Assembly (NCBI GenBank): GCA_024228935.1
Contig: JAAESX010000033.1
Location: 62,001-126,000 of the forward strand
Direction of reading: 5' to 3'
From: Pseudomonadota bacterium
GTDB taxonomy: Bacteria; Myxococcota_A; UBA796; CAJQPC01
DNA: 64,000 bases
Shown: piece by piece, positions 33,213 through 42,975 of the stretch
Layout: each line of letters opens with the position of its first letter
Numbering within the stretch: position 1 is the first letter of the stretch
Position numbers and translations under genes: made by a program
The notes under the pieces: model-generated
Told to the model about the DNA's origin: nothing
What the model saw: only the letters and a program-made list of their open reading frames with translations
Databases searched by the model: none

Positions 33213-35449
33213 GTCAGCCAGATCCGGACCGATGGGTTCGAGCGGCTCGCCTGGGTGGTGACGGCCGGGGGCACCACCCGACAGGCATCGGGTGCCACGC
33301 CGGGACGACTCTTCACGGGCACGATCGTCCAGGCACCCCCCGGACCGGGGACCGTGGCGTTGTGGCCTTTGCTCCCGCCGAGGAAGCGTTCACACGCGGC
33401 TCGCACGCCCTCTGGGAGGTCGTCGAGGTCGCCTGCCCGGACCAGTCGCTCGCCGCTCGTCGTGCCGCCTGGTGTGCCCAGGACCAGGCCCCACCGCTCG
33501 AATCGGCGTCCGAACGCCGGGCGGAACGTCGGTCGCTCGGTGGCGAGCCAGCCTTCGAACGCCAGATCGCGGCCGCGGCCCTGGAGGAGCAGACCGTTCC
33601 AGGAGAACCGACCGTCGCCCGCTTCGGGCTCGCCTTCGTCTGCGGCCGAGAAGTAGCCGAAACCCGGCCAGTGGAGATGGAGCGTCTGCCCCGAGTCCAT
33701 GAACGGGGTGCCGGAGCCGGGCATCGGGTGGAGCTGCAGCCGTTCCTCCGCGTCTTGCAACCGCACTCCGTGCTCGTCGAACCAGCCTCGAGCGGGGCGG
33801 AACGGGCCCAGATCGCAGTCCACTGCGGCGTCGATGACGATCGGCTCGCGCAGCCGGACCGCCACTTGCGTGGCCTGTTCGTCGAGTGGGACGAGGTCGA
33901 ACTCCAGCCGAAGGCCGCGGTGCCAGAGCGTCCCTTTACGCCGCTCGGCGGGAAGGTGGAAGACGCCGCCCACCGGCATGATCTCGTCGCCGGGGACGGG
34001 TTCGAATATTCGCCGATCGAGGACGCCTCGAAGCCGCCCGTGGGGGTGCCCGAGTCGAAGGCGCGACCCGGCCAGGGAGGCCTCGGCGTGAGCGCGCAGC
34101 AGCTCGTCGATGTCGGGGCTGTGCGCGTCCAACCAGGTGCGCTCCTCGTCCCCCGGTTGCCAGGCGAAGAGGGGCCCGTTCCGGCGGACGAGATCCTCGA
34201 AGGCCTGCAGATCGCCAGGCGTGAACAGCAGCGGCTCGAACGCGTGATCGGCCAGCTCGCCCAGCTGCTTGCGCGGCGTGTCGTAGCGCACCTGCCCGTT
34301 CGGCAGGAGCGAGAAGGGCGCGCCCGTGTGCGTCGCTGGGACCAGGTTGGACGCGTCCAGTGTGCGCGGTCGCGGTCCGTCGTGCTCGTCGGGGAAGGAC
34401 CAGCACGTCGCCAGCGGAGCGGGCTCGATCTCGACCGCTCCGAGGAGCTGGTCGGCATGACGCAGCCGCACCTCGCCGATGCCTGGAGAATCGTCGGGCA
34501 GCGTCCAGCCCGGGGCGAGTTCGTACCAGCAGCCGTTGGCGTCCTGGGCACCGCGGGTGGCGCGTCGTTCCTGCCAGATACGCGGCTCGCCGCCCAGGCT
34601 CTGCCCGATGGACAGCGGCAATTGCGGGGGCGCCAGTGAGGCCCCCATCAGGAAGACGCGGTCCATGGTGTCGCCGACACGCACGCGATCCTGGGCGTGG
34701 AGTCGGATCCCGGAGAACGTCACGCGCACATCCACGCGGACAGGGCTCGTGGCGAGCGCACGGCCGTCCTCGTCTTCGAGCTGGCGGCAGATCACCTGGA
34801 CGCGGGGATCGGCCATGTCCTGGACGTGCTCGTCGATCGCGATGGCGTCGTCGTCGACCAGTACGCCCACTTCGGTGTCCGCCGTTCCGTCCCCCAGCAG
34901 GACGACGAAGGTCAGATCCGGAGGCAGGCCCAGTCCACCCCGAGCGCTCAGTCGGGACAGTTGGAGCGTGACGCCAGCGCCCACACGACGCGCGGTCGCG
35001 ACCCCTTCGAGTCCCAGGGAGGGACGAGCCCGCTCCCCCAGCCGAATGAGGCCGTCGGCGGAGACCCAGGCCGCGTCCTGGCGCGTCAGCAGTCGCGGGC
35101 CCTGCGCGGTGACGACTCGGACTGCGTAGACGTCGTCGGCGCCCTTGGCGGTGCAGTCGATCTCGAGCGTCCAGCCGGGGGCGACCTCTGAGCAGTACCG
35201 AGCGGTCTGTTCGGTCGGCTCCTCGTAGCGCCAGATGCGCTCGGGCTGGCGGGTCGGCGAGCTCAGCAGGCGGTACCCCTTCTCCGAGTCCCCTGTCCAC
35301 GCGGCGAAGGTCGCTCCCTTGCCCAGCTTCTTCGCTGCCCGACGGAGCCCCCGGACGGCGATGCGCTTCTCGACAAAGACGTGCTGTCCTTCGACGAACT
35401 CGAAGTCCTCGCCGGTGTCCCGGAAGGCCAGGTACTTGTCATCCGCCAT
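33209..35449 (-). CDS. Large protein of unknown function in the SEDS-PBP-Hsp70 operon
   Basis: 746 residues, no signal peptide and no membrane span, so probably cytoplasmic. It is strand-rich. The motif APGWTL appears twice (SEVAPGWTLEIDC near residue 90 and YELAPGWTLPDDS near residue 310), each about 50-60 residues after an Arg/Lys-rich segment, which suggests an internal repeat. Other segments are GLIRLGERARPSLGLEG and WERRFERWGLVLG-like stretches near the C-terminus. No family was recognised. It overlaps the penicillin-binding protein gene by 11 bases and the transmembrane Hsp70 gene by 4 bases, so translation is coupled on both sides. It may be a cytoplasmic partner of one of the ATPases. 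Confidence 0.75.
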   Translation of the reverse strand: MADDKYLAFRDTGEDFEFVEGQHVFVEKRIAVRGLRRAAKKLGKGATFAAWTGDSEKGYRLLSSPTRQPERIWRYEEPTEQTARYCSEVAPGWTLEIDCTAKGADDVYAVRVVTAQGPRLLTRQDAAWVSADGLIRLGERARPSLGLEGVATARRVGAGVTLQLSRLSARGGLGLPPDLTFVVLLGDGTADTEVGVLVDDDAIAIDEHVQDMADPRVQVICRQLEDEDGRALATSPVRVDVRVTFSGIRLHAQDRVRVGDTMDRVFLMGASLAPPQLPLSIGQSLGGEPRIWQERRATRGAQDANGCWYELAPGWTLPDDSPGIGEVRLRHADQLLGAVEIEPAPLATCWSFPDEHDGPRPRTLDASNLVPATHTGAPFSLLPNGQVRYDTPRKQLGELADHAFEPLLFTPGDLQAFEDLVRRNGPLFAWQPGDEERTWLDAHSPDIDELLRAHAEASLAGSRLRLGHPHGRLRGVLDRRIFEPVPGDEIMPVGGVFHLPAERRKGTLWHRGLRLEFDLVPLDEQATQVAVRLREPIVIDAAVDCDLGPFRPARGWFDEHGVRLQDAEERLQLHPMPGSGTPFMDSGQTLHLHWPGFGYFSAADEGEPEAGDGRFSWNGLLLQGRGRDLAFEGWLATERPTFRPAFGRRFERWGLVLGTPGGTTSGERLVRAGDLDDLPEGVRAACERFLGGSKGHNATVPGPGGAWTIVPVKSRPGVAPDACRVVPPAVTTQASRSNPSVRIWLT

Positions 35450-38400
35450 CGGCGTCTTCCTCTTGTTCGGTGGCAGCGACGAGCTGCAGGTACTGACGCA
35501 GTCGGATCAGGATCTGGACCGAGGCCCTCTTGGCCGCGTCGCGATGGCCGTCCGCGACCACTGCCAGCACGAGCCCGCGCCCGGTGCCCTGGTCGTCCAG
35601 CCCGTCGAACACGACAGTGATCAGGCTCGACCCCGGCAAGTGAAGCGTCTTCGACGCCGGCGGGGGGTTCTTCGTCAGGTACGCATCGAGCCAGGTCCCG
35701 CCGTCGATCGCGTGGTCCGCGTCTCCGAGATCCGCCGAGACGCCGGCACGCCCGGGGTTCTCGTTACCGCACTCCTGGCTCCCCGCTGCGAAGCCGGCCG
35801 GGGGAACCCAGCCGTCCTGGAGTCGCTCCCGGACCTCGGCCTGCCAGCCGGCGCTGGTGGGAGCGCGCTGGGTGACGTAGGCCCAGTCCACTGCGGAGCC
35901 CGTCCCGCCGACCCGCCCGCACGCGTGGTCCATCAGCTCGTCGGTGCGACGGCGCCGTGTGCTCACCGGCGCATCCATCTCGCGCTGCGCGACGCCGGTT
36001 CGGAACGTCCCGGTCTTGGTGCCGACGCCGTCCCAGTCGCCCAACCGGGTCAGGAAGTAGTCGCCGCCGGTGCCGGACTTCACCGTCTCCTTCATCACCT
36101 GTTCGATGCGGCGCCGCTGCGCCTGGGTGAGCAGGCTCTCCGTGAAGACGCGACGCTCCTCCTCGCTGGCTCCCACCACGACGTCCGGCGAGACGACGCT
36201 GCCGTCCACCGCGGCCGAGCCGATGACGGCCAACGCCAGGGCGTTGCTCTCCAGCCCGCCCATTCCGTACGCCAGCTTCGCGTAGCTGGCGAGTGGCTCG
36301 ACCGGCGTGTCCTGGAGCGTGTACGTGTTCTCGTCCACACCACGACGCGTGGACAGCGCCAGCGTGCGACGCTCACGGCGATCGACGCCGTACAGCTCGG
36401 GTCCCGTGACCGACGGGTATCGGAAGCCTGGCTGCCGAACGCCGGGGAGCCAGCGCATCTCGGCAGACGTCGGGAAGGTCGTGGTTCCGATCGAGTCCAC
36501 GGTCTGGGTCCGCAGGCTGTAGCCGTAGTGGTAGCGGTGGCCCGTCAAGATCAGCGCTTCGAGGAAGCCGTTGGCGGTCCCCAGGTCGTCTCCGGTCGAG
36601 AAGTCCGAGCGCGTCACCCATTCGTGGATTGTGCGCGAGACGGGGACGCCCCTGATGTTGGCCAGATCCACGTGCCGGGTCATGATCCCGGGGGCGGACA
36701 CCTCGGTCGAGGGGGCGGCCGAGTACAACAGGCCCGCCCGCGGGGCGAGCGCCATCGCGCCCAATGAGAAGAAGGGGTTCGAGGAGTTCTTGAAGGCGTA
36801 CTCGAAGTGGTCGGGCTGCTGGGGCGAAGGGTCGAAGCCGTAGCCGCCGGTGCCCTCGCCGGCGCTGCACCGCAGGCTCTCGTCGGTCCTGACGCGGGGT
36901 CGGAGCTCGGGGACGAGGTCGGTCGCGTCGTCGTTGCGCTCCGACTCGCGGAAGCCGATCCGGAAGCAGCGCGCGTTCGGGGGGGTCACGTCCAACAGGT
37001 TCGAGCGGGCGAGGCCGTAGCTGGTCACCAGCTTGTAGACGGAGCCGATCTGCTTGTTCCGACGGAACGCCTGGTTGTCGTACTCGGGGGGCGCCTGCCA
37101 CTTGCCGTCCCGCTGCTTCAAGGCGTCCTGTTCGCGGCGGAGCGCATCCTTCGCGTTGGGATCGAACCCCGGGGTGTTCGCGACGGCGAGCACGTCTCCG
37201 GTGCGGCTGTCGAGCAGCACAGCCTGCATGCGCAGGATGTCGTGCTCGATGCGCTTGGTCCCGTCGTAGGCGACCAGACCGCCTGCGGCCTTCGCGTCGT
37301 GCATCGCGGCCAACTCGCTGTAGACGATGCGCTGCATGTCTCCGGACAGCGTGAGCTCGACGCCAGCGACTTCACCCGTCTCCTCGCCGCAGGAGTCCTG
37401 CCAGGCCTCTTCGGCCTCGGCCCACAGGCTCGGCTCGAGGAACGACTCGAGGCCGCCCCAGATCACGCCGTGCACGCCGAGCACCGCCGCAAGGTCTCGG
37501 CCGTACGGGTAGCGGCGCTCGATGGCGTCGTCGGTGGCCTCGGAGAACGCGATGACGTCGGGCGCAGGGGGCGCCTCGAAGCTCAGGACGACCCGGTGGT
37601 CGCCGCCACTGAGCCACAGGCGGTCCTGGTGCTGGAGCGCTTGGAGGCTCCCGGCGCCGACGTTGGTCTCGGTCACGCCCAGCTCGGTCGCGCGCTCCAG
37701 GAGCAGCGGAGCGGTGCCGTCCTTGGTCGCCGTCCACACTCCGTCTTGCTGGGAGAGCACCATGCAGGTCGTCGCGTCGTGCTGGACCGGCGCGGCGGCG
37801 TCGAACTGGAAGTCCTTCTTGCTCAGGCCCACGTGGCCGAGCGCGGCGACTCCGGCGCCCAGCAGCTTCGTCCGGTCAGGGACGGTGTTGCCGACACAGA
37901 TCGAGCCGGAGTCGCTGGCGAGGAGCAGACGCGCGCCGACAGGGACCGCGGTGTCGGACTCCACCACACGCAGGTACGGCGAGGCCGTGCCTTTTCGAAC
38001 GGAGATGGGCGGACGAGCGAAGCCGGACTCGGCGAGGTCGCACCCGTCCTCGATCGAGGGAAGGTCCGGCTCGGCGCGGGGGCCGTTGCGGGTCGACAGC
38101 GGGCGGACGCCGAGCAACCGGGTGGGCACGATGGCCAGCTCGTCGGCGGTCCCGGCGATGCGGGTCCAGTCGAACACGAACGCCAGCTCGGCGGGGTTGG
38201 GCACCTGGTCGGGGAGCTGCGCGAGCTGTCGGGCCGAGCTGGCGAGCTGTTCGTTGCGAGCGCGATCGTGAGCCCATTCCGTGGCGAGCCGGTGGAGCGT
38301 GAGGGGCGCTGCGGCGATGCGCTCGCCATCGCAGCCCCGGCCGGTCTCGAGGTTCCAGACGAAGCGCACGGGGAACGGCTCGTTCGGAGCCAGCTCGCCG

Positions 38401-39422
38401 CCGTCGAACGACGAGGCCATGCACAGCAGCTCGTGGTCGATGAGGCTCTGGAGCTGTTCCTCCTCCTGCCACTCGATGCGCTGGTCGGTGAGGTGCATGT
38501 CCCAGGCCCAGGGCAGGGGCGACGTGGAGAACTGCTGTTCGCGGGAGTGGAACGAGAAGCTCGCCTCGCCGTCGCGTTCCCAGCCTTCGTCCGTCTCGGC
38601 GAGTCGCGCGAGCGGCCAGCTGGGGAGCTCGAGCGACATCCAGCGGCGGTCTCCCGCAGCGCGTTGCCAGTCCTGGCTGTCCACGCCGGCACGGGGGACG
38701 CGCAGCTCGACCCAGGACATCCCGAGCTCGTCGCGACGCAGCTGCTGGACCAGGAATGGCACGTGGCCGGCCCAGACCCGGTCGCCGTCGGCGATCGGGA
38801 CCGCGACGCCGCGGCTCGGCGCCTCGCGGACCAGCGGCGCACCCTCGCCGAGGTCCCGCAGGCTCCTGTCGACGATGAGCGAGCCCCGCAGCCCGCCGTT
38901 CTCGACGCAGGCACGGATGGTGTCGTCGTCGCCGCACGCCTTGGGGCCGGACAAGACCAGGTGGCGCGCGCCCATCCCGGGCACCGGGAACACGACGTCG
39001 ACCGAGCGGGCCAGGCCCATGCTCGCGATGGGCGCGTCGTCCTCGGGGACCGCGACCAGGAGTCCGTCGAGCACCAGACGGTGCTGGGGGCCCGCCGAGT
39101 CGACCCGCAGTCGGACCCGGGTGTCCGGGCTCTTGGAGGCGCAGTAGAGGACGTCGTCGTGCTTCAGCTCGAGCACCGGCTGACCGGCGTCATCGACGCA
39201 GTCCAGGTCGCCGGAGAAGGCGTAGCCGCTGGTGTGCCCCTCGAGCAGCGTGAGCTCGAACAGGTCTGCGCCGGAGATGGGCAGGTGGTGACGGGTGATT
39301 TGCTCGTCCAGCCCGGGCGGCTCGGGCGCGGCGGCGCGGAGGGTCCACAGGCCGAGCACGGCCAGCGCGACCAGCAGCAGGCCCTTTGTGACCGGGGCGC
39401 GGAAGGTGCGGTCGCTACTCAT
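35439..39422 (-). CDS. Class B penicillin-binding protein (transpeptidase) with large N-terminal extension
   Basis: 1327 residues. After a membrane anchor (about 13-30, KGLLLVALAVLGLWTL) comes an exported region of about 640 residues not seen in ordinary PBP2/FtsI. The transpeptidase domain begins near 688 (VELTLSGDMQRIVYSELA) with AVLLDSRTGDVLAVANTPGFD, as in PBP2. All three active-site motifs are present: S794-VY-K797 in QIGSVYKLVTSYGLA, S880-S-N882 in FKNSSNPFFSLG, and K1136-T-G in GVGTKTGTF. The enzyme should cross-link peptidoglycan stems and bind beta-lactams. After KTG there is an extra, Cys-bearing stretch and a final LHLPGSSLITVVFDGL strand. It directly follows the SEDS gene with 8 bases overlap, the classical RodA-PBP2 pairing. 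Confidence 0.9.
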   Translation of the reverse strand: MSSDRTFRAPVTKGLLLVALAVLGLWTLRAAAPEPPGLDEQITRHHLPISGADLFELTLLEGHTSGYAFSGDLDCVDDAGQPVLELKHDDVLYCASKSPDTRVRLRVDSAGPQHRLVLDGLLVAVPEDDAPIASMGLARSVDVVFPVPGMGARHLVLSGPKACGDDDTIRACVENGGLRGSLIVDRSLRDLGEGAPLVREAPSRGVAVPIADGDRVWAGHVPFLVQQLRRDELGMSWVELRVPRAGVDSQDWQRAAGDRRWMSLELPSWPLARLAETDEGWERDGEASFSFHSREQQFSTSPLPWAWDMHLTDQRIEWQEEEQLQSLIDHELLCMASSFDGGELAPNEPFPVRFVWNLETGRGCDGERIAAAPLTLHRLATEWAHDRARNEQLASSARQLAQLPDQVPNPAELAFVFDWTRIAGTADELAIVPTRLLGVRPLSTRNGPRAEPDLPSIEDGCDLAESGFARPPISVRKGTASPYLRVVESDTAVPVGARLLLASDSGSICVGNTVPDRTKLLGAGVAALGHVGLSKKDFQFDAAAPVQHDATTCMVLSQQDGVWTATKDGTAPLLLERATELGVTETNVGAGSLQALQHQDRLWLSGGDHRVVLSFEAPPAPDVIAFSEATDDAIERRYPYGRDLAAVLGVHGVIWGGLESFLEPSLWAEAEEAWQDSCGEETGEVAGVELTLSGDMQRIVYSELAAMHDAKAAGGLVAYDGTKRIEHDILRMQAVLLDSRTGDVLAVANTPGFDPNAKDALRREQDALKQRDGKWQAPPEYDNQAFRRNKQIGSVYKLVTSYGLARSNLLDVTPPNARCFRIGFRESERNDDATDLVPELRPRVRTDESLRCSAGEGTGGYGFDPSPQQPDHFEYAFKNSSNPFFSLGAMALAPRAGLLYSAAPSTEVSAPGIMTRHVDLANIRGVPVSRTIHEWVTRSDFSTGDDLGTANGFLEALILTGHRYHYGYSLRTQTVDSIGTTTFPTSAEMRWLPGVRQPGFRYPSVTGPELYGVDRRERRTLALSTRRGVDENTYTLQDTPVEPLASYAKLAYGMGGLESNALALAVIGSAAVDGSVVSPDVVVGASEEERRVFTESLLTQAQRRRIEQVMKETVKSGTGGDYFLTRLGDWDGVGTKTGTFRTGVAQREMDAPVSTRRRRTDELMDHACGRVGGTGSAVDWAYVTQRAPTSAGWQAEVRERLQDGWVPPAGFAAGSQECGNENPGRAGVSADLGDADHAIDGGTWLDAYLTKNPPPASKTLHLPGSSLITVVFDGLDDQGTGRGLVLAVVADGHRDAAKRASVQILIRLRQYLQLVAATEQEEDADGG

Positions 39423-42400
39423 CGGAGAGCTCCCTGAGAGCGCGTCGATGGAGGACGTCCCAGCGCTCGGTCATCTCTTCTGGGCGGTCGCGCGCTGGGA
39501 CCTCGCGCAGTCCGGCCGAACCCAGGCCGACTGTCAGGCCGACCAGGATCGCGAAGCCCACCGCGGCAGAGCCTCCCGAGGAGACCCACGGGAGCGTGAT
39601 GCCGGTCTGGAACGTCGTGTTGAAGCACGTGCCGATGTGGATCACCGTCTCGGCGAGCACGTACGCGCCGGCGAAGTACGCCAGGTTGCCGAGCGCAGCG
39701 AGTCGACGGGCGTCGCGCGCGTTCCGACGAAGGATGCTCTTCTCGACGTTCGAGGTGGCCTCGTTGCGGTCGCACTCGGGGACGAGGAACGCCTCCTCGA
39801 GCCAGTTCAAGTCGGTCGCGCCGGCCAGCAGGCGCTCGCCGAGGCCGAACAGGCACCAGACGAGTCCGCCGAAGACCCCCAGGACCATCAGCGCGCGCAC
39901 GGTCCCATAGGTCTGCATCACCGCCGTGAAGGCCAGATCCGAGTGCAGGTTCGAGAGGTAGACCTCGCGCTCGGCGCCGTAGAAACCCGCAGCGATCCAA
40001 TGGGCGCGCGTCGTCCACCAGCCGGGCGTGGTGTACCAGGCATTCCAGAACGTGCCGAGCCGGTCGATCGTGCGCTGGAGGGTGGCCGGGAGCTCCGCCG
40101 TCGTGTCGGCCAGGCTCGCGATGCCCAGGAGCGCCCCGACCGCGAGAGCGATGGTCACCGCGCCCACGATTCCGAACACGACGAAGCGCCACCCGGGACG
40201 GTCGTCCTCGAGCTTCGAGGACTGGGTGTCGAACACCCAGACGAACAGGAGCGCCAGGACGGCCGGCACCATGACCATCAGCGGGCCGAGGTCACCCGCT
40301 CCGAAGTAGAAGACGCCGATGGCGCCGAGCAGGAGGACGGACCACGCCAGGGCCCGCTTCGGCACGAACCATTTGTCCGCGTCCCCTTGCTGGGAGAAGC
40401 CGGCCAACATGCCGCCGAAGCCCAGTCCGATGAACACCGCCGTGAACTCTGACGGCTTCAGGTCGAAGCCGCCCGCCGCCCGGCTGCCCGACTTGAGCCC
40501 GGCGTACGCAGCGCCGATGCCCATGACGGCGATCGCCAGGACGAGCCATCCGACGCTGAAGTCGCCTCGGGCGCCACCGAACCCGACGGGTCGTCGGAAG
40601 AGCAGCTCCCAGAACCAGTTGAGGAGCCGGCGCCGAGCGAACCAGGCCACCACCCGGCCCCACCACGTCTCGGCGGAGCGGACCCGGTCGGCGCCGGCGA
40701 CGCTGGCGACCCTGTCCCACCATCTCTGCGCGACGCGCCGGCCTCGTCCTGTCAGCCACTCGGTCGGGCCCGGACGCCCCGGCTCGTAGGTGCCCTTCCT
40801 GCGGTGGACGGCGAAGGCGAGGCCGGCGAAGACGAGTCCCGCGGCCCAGAACTTCGCGACGTAGAGCCAGGTGCCCGCGCGCACGATGTCTCCGGCGAGG
40901 AGCTGATCCGCGGGGGCTCCCCATAGGGCCCAGACGGCCGCGTCCAGCGTCGCCCAGCCGGCCAGGGCGACCAGGCCCCCGCCGAGAACGGCGAGCACGC
41001 GCGTCAGGGTGTGCCAGCCGTCCTCCTGCCACTCGGTGTGATTCCACCAGTCCAGCCCGAGCTCCATCGCGGCGGCGAGCGCGATGACGGCGAACCAGCC
41101 GGTGACGAGGTGGCGGTGGACGTAGTCAGGCGCGCCGAGGAGGAGGTCCGACGCCGACATGTGCATCTGGAGGAGTGCTCCGACCACCATGAGCGTGCCG
41201 ACGCAAGCGACGGCCAGCGTGCCGTGTTCCCAGTGGCGGCCGGCGACCTGCTTCAGGCGCATGCTCGAGCGGCCAATCAGTACGGCGACCGCGAGCCAGA
41301 AGCCCAACAGCGGAAGCCACTGCTCGATCTTCGGTTTGGACGAGGAGAACCGGAGCACGTGACCCGCCGCCTGGAACGTCTCGCCGTCTGCGACCTCGCC
41401 GCCGAACGCGTCGAGACCGTGTGTCGAGAGGCGCTCGGAGACGACCAGGCGGTCGCCGTCCGCGCAGACGGATGCGACGTCCACCTCGGTCCGGCCTTCG
41501 CCCGTGATCTCCGGGTGGGCATCGGCGAGCCAAAACGGCAAGGGGACGGTCTCGATGGTCTCTCCGACGCCCGGCAGGGCGCGCTGTCCGCTGGCCTCGC
41601 GCCCAGGTGGAAGAGCTTGTTCGTCGGTCTCGCCCCGGAGCACCGTTCGCTCAGGGCAGGACGCGACGTCGATGCGGCGGTTGTACGCCTTGAAGCGGCT
41701 CGCGGCCAGCGATGCGAAGGGCCGAGCCCGGCCCGTCGGTGGCACCTCCAGCCGGAGCTCCAACAGGTCCTCGTCGAGTCGCGCTCGGTAGTGGACGCCG
41801 TCGCCCGCGACGAGCCACTCGTCGGGTCCCCACACCTCGCGGAGCCCAGCTTGTGCTCCCGGATCCGGGCTGTCCGCGGCGCAGTCGATGACGTGGACGG
41901 ACGGGCTGTCGCTGGTCGAACGCGAGACCTTCAGCGGAGCGGGGACGAGTGAAGAGCCCAGCTTCGGGACCTTCGAGCCGAGCCACTTCACGCCATCCCA
42001 GGCGTCCCGAAGGGGGCGCAGGCTCATCGTTGCGGCTTCCTCGCCGATGCTGCGACGGAACACCTCGACGGGGAGGCCCTCGACCTCGAAGTGGCTGTCG
42101 GGCATGCCGCCGGGGAGGATGGGGCGGGCGGCGTGGTCGCCCACCTGGACGAAGACGCGCGGCTTCCTGACCGCACTGATGTCCTCGCCTCCAGCAAGGC
42201 CGGGCTCGGCGCGCGCAAGCGCCTCGAGCGCGTCGGGCGCTGACAGCATGCCGAGCTGCCAGCCATCCGACTTCAGCTGCTCGAGACAGGCCTCGTCGCA
42301 CCCCCTGAGCGGGTCGTTGCCAGGAACGAGCCAGGCGTCTCCGTCATCGAGGGAGACCAGCGCCGCCCCTCCGATGTTCCGTGCTTCACCCGGGATGGTG

Positions 42401-42945
42401 GGCACCATCGCGACGTGCATCGCGCCGTGTTCGTCCTCGATCCAGAGGCCCTCGCCCGAGGAGATGCGAATGCGGGCCCAGGCCACGTCGCCTGCAAGCC
42501 CTTCGTTGGCCTCCGAGCCGCAGATCTCGACCAGCGTGTCGCTCGGACGTCCCGCCTCCTCGAAGCCCAGGAGAACCCGCGCCCCGTCGCCGGCCGGCAC
42601 GGAGAGGTGACCGACGCTCTCGTCCTCGGTGGAGAACATACCGGTCGGACGGGTGAACTCCGCATTGCGGTTTGCCGCTTCGTGGCGGTAGCCGGGCGAG
42701 TCGCCGTTCACCGTGACCACGCCGAGGTGCGCGGGGATGAGCGACTCGGTCAGTCGCAGCGTCTCACGCGAGCCCGTCCCCAAGCTCGCGGGGGAGCCAT
42801 CTAGCTCGGACAGTGGGACGTAGTGCCCCTGGATCTGGATGGTGGGGCCATCCTCGACGATGGTGTCGAAGACCGAAACGAGAAATGTGACGAGCAGCGC
42901 AGCGAGCACCGCGAGAGCGGCGATCGGGCGAATCGAGGTGGCCAT
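39415..42945 (-). CDS. SEDS-family (RodA/FtsW-like) membrane protein with giant N-terminal domain
   Basis: 1176 residues. An N-terminal anchor (about 7-27) is followed by about 515 exported residues (30-540), absent from ordinary RodA/FtsW of 370-420 residues. A polytopic membrane part starts near 543. Its C-terminal half shows SEDS signatures: GFDLKPSEFTAV (for the PSE-L-K motif, 826-837), YFGAGDLGPLMVM, SNLHSDLAFTAVMQTYGT (matching E-HTDFIFA, with the catalytic-type Asp1003), and FQTGITLPWVSSGGSAAVGF (for LPFISYGGSS). SEDS proteins polymerise lipid II glycan strands with a partner class B PBP, and the PBP gene is next. There are more spans than in RodA (residues about 543-715 add extra helices). 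First of seven coupled genes. Confidence 0.85.
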   Translation of the reverse strand: MATSIRPIAALAVLAALLVTFLVSVFDTIVEDGPTIQIQGHYVPLSELDGSPASLGTGSRETLRLTESLIPAHLGVVTVNGDSPGYRHEAANRNAEFTRPTGMFSTEDESVGHLSVPAGDGARVLLGFEEAGRPSDTLVEICGSEANEGLAGDVAWARIRISSGEGLWIEDEHGAMHVAMVPTIPGEARNIGGAALVSLDDGDAWLVPGNDPLRGCDEACLEQLKSDGWQLGMLSAPDALEALARAEPGLAGGEDISAVRKPRVFVQVGDHAARPILPGGMPDSHFEVEGLPVEVFRRSIGEEAATMSLRPLRDAWDGVKWLGSKVPKLGSSLVPAPLKVSRSTSDSPSVHVIDCAADSPDPGAQAGLREVWGPDEWLVAGDGVHYRARLDEDLLELRLEVPPTGRARPFASLAASRFKAYNRRIDVASCPERTVLRGETDEQALPPGREASGQRALPGVGETIETVPLPFWLADAHPEITGEGRTEVDVASVCADGDRLVVSERLSTHGLDAFGGEVADGETFQAAGHVLRFSSSKPKIEQWLPLLGFWLAVAVLIGRSSMRLKQVAGRHWEHGTLAVACVGTLMVVGALLQMHMSASDLLLGAPDYVHRHLVTGWFAVIALAAAMELGLDWWNHTEWQEDGWHTLTRVLAVLGGGLVALAGWATLDAAVWALWGAPADQLLAGDIVRAGTWLYVAKFWAAGLVFAGLAFAVHRRKGTYEPGRPGPTEWLTGRGRRVAQRWWDRVASVAGADRVRSAETWWGRVVAWFARRRLLNWFWELLFRRPVGFGGARGDFSVGWLVLAIAVMGIGAAYAGLKSGSRAAGGFDLKPSEFTAVFIGLGFGGMLAGFSQQGDADKWFVPKRALAWSVLLLGAIGVFYFGAGDLGPLMVMVPAVLALLFVWVFDTQSSKLEDDRPGWRFVVFGIVGAVTIALAVGALLGIASLADTTAELPATLQRTIDRLGTFWNAWYTTPGWWTTRAHWIAAGFYGAEREVYLSNLHSDLAFTAVMQTYGTVRALMVLGVFGGLVWCLFGLGERLLAGATDLNWLEEAFLVPECDRNEATSNVEKSILRRNARDARRLAALGNLAYFAGAYVLAETVIHIGTCFNTTFQTGITLPWVSSGGSAAVGFAILVGLTVGLGSAGLREVPARDRPEEMTERWDVLHRRALRELSDE

Positions 42946-42975
42946 CCCCAGTATCCCCTGAGGGCAGGGAGAGTA

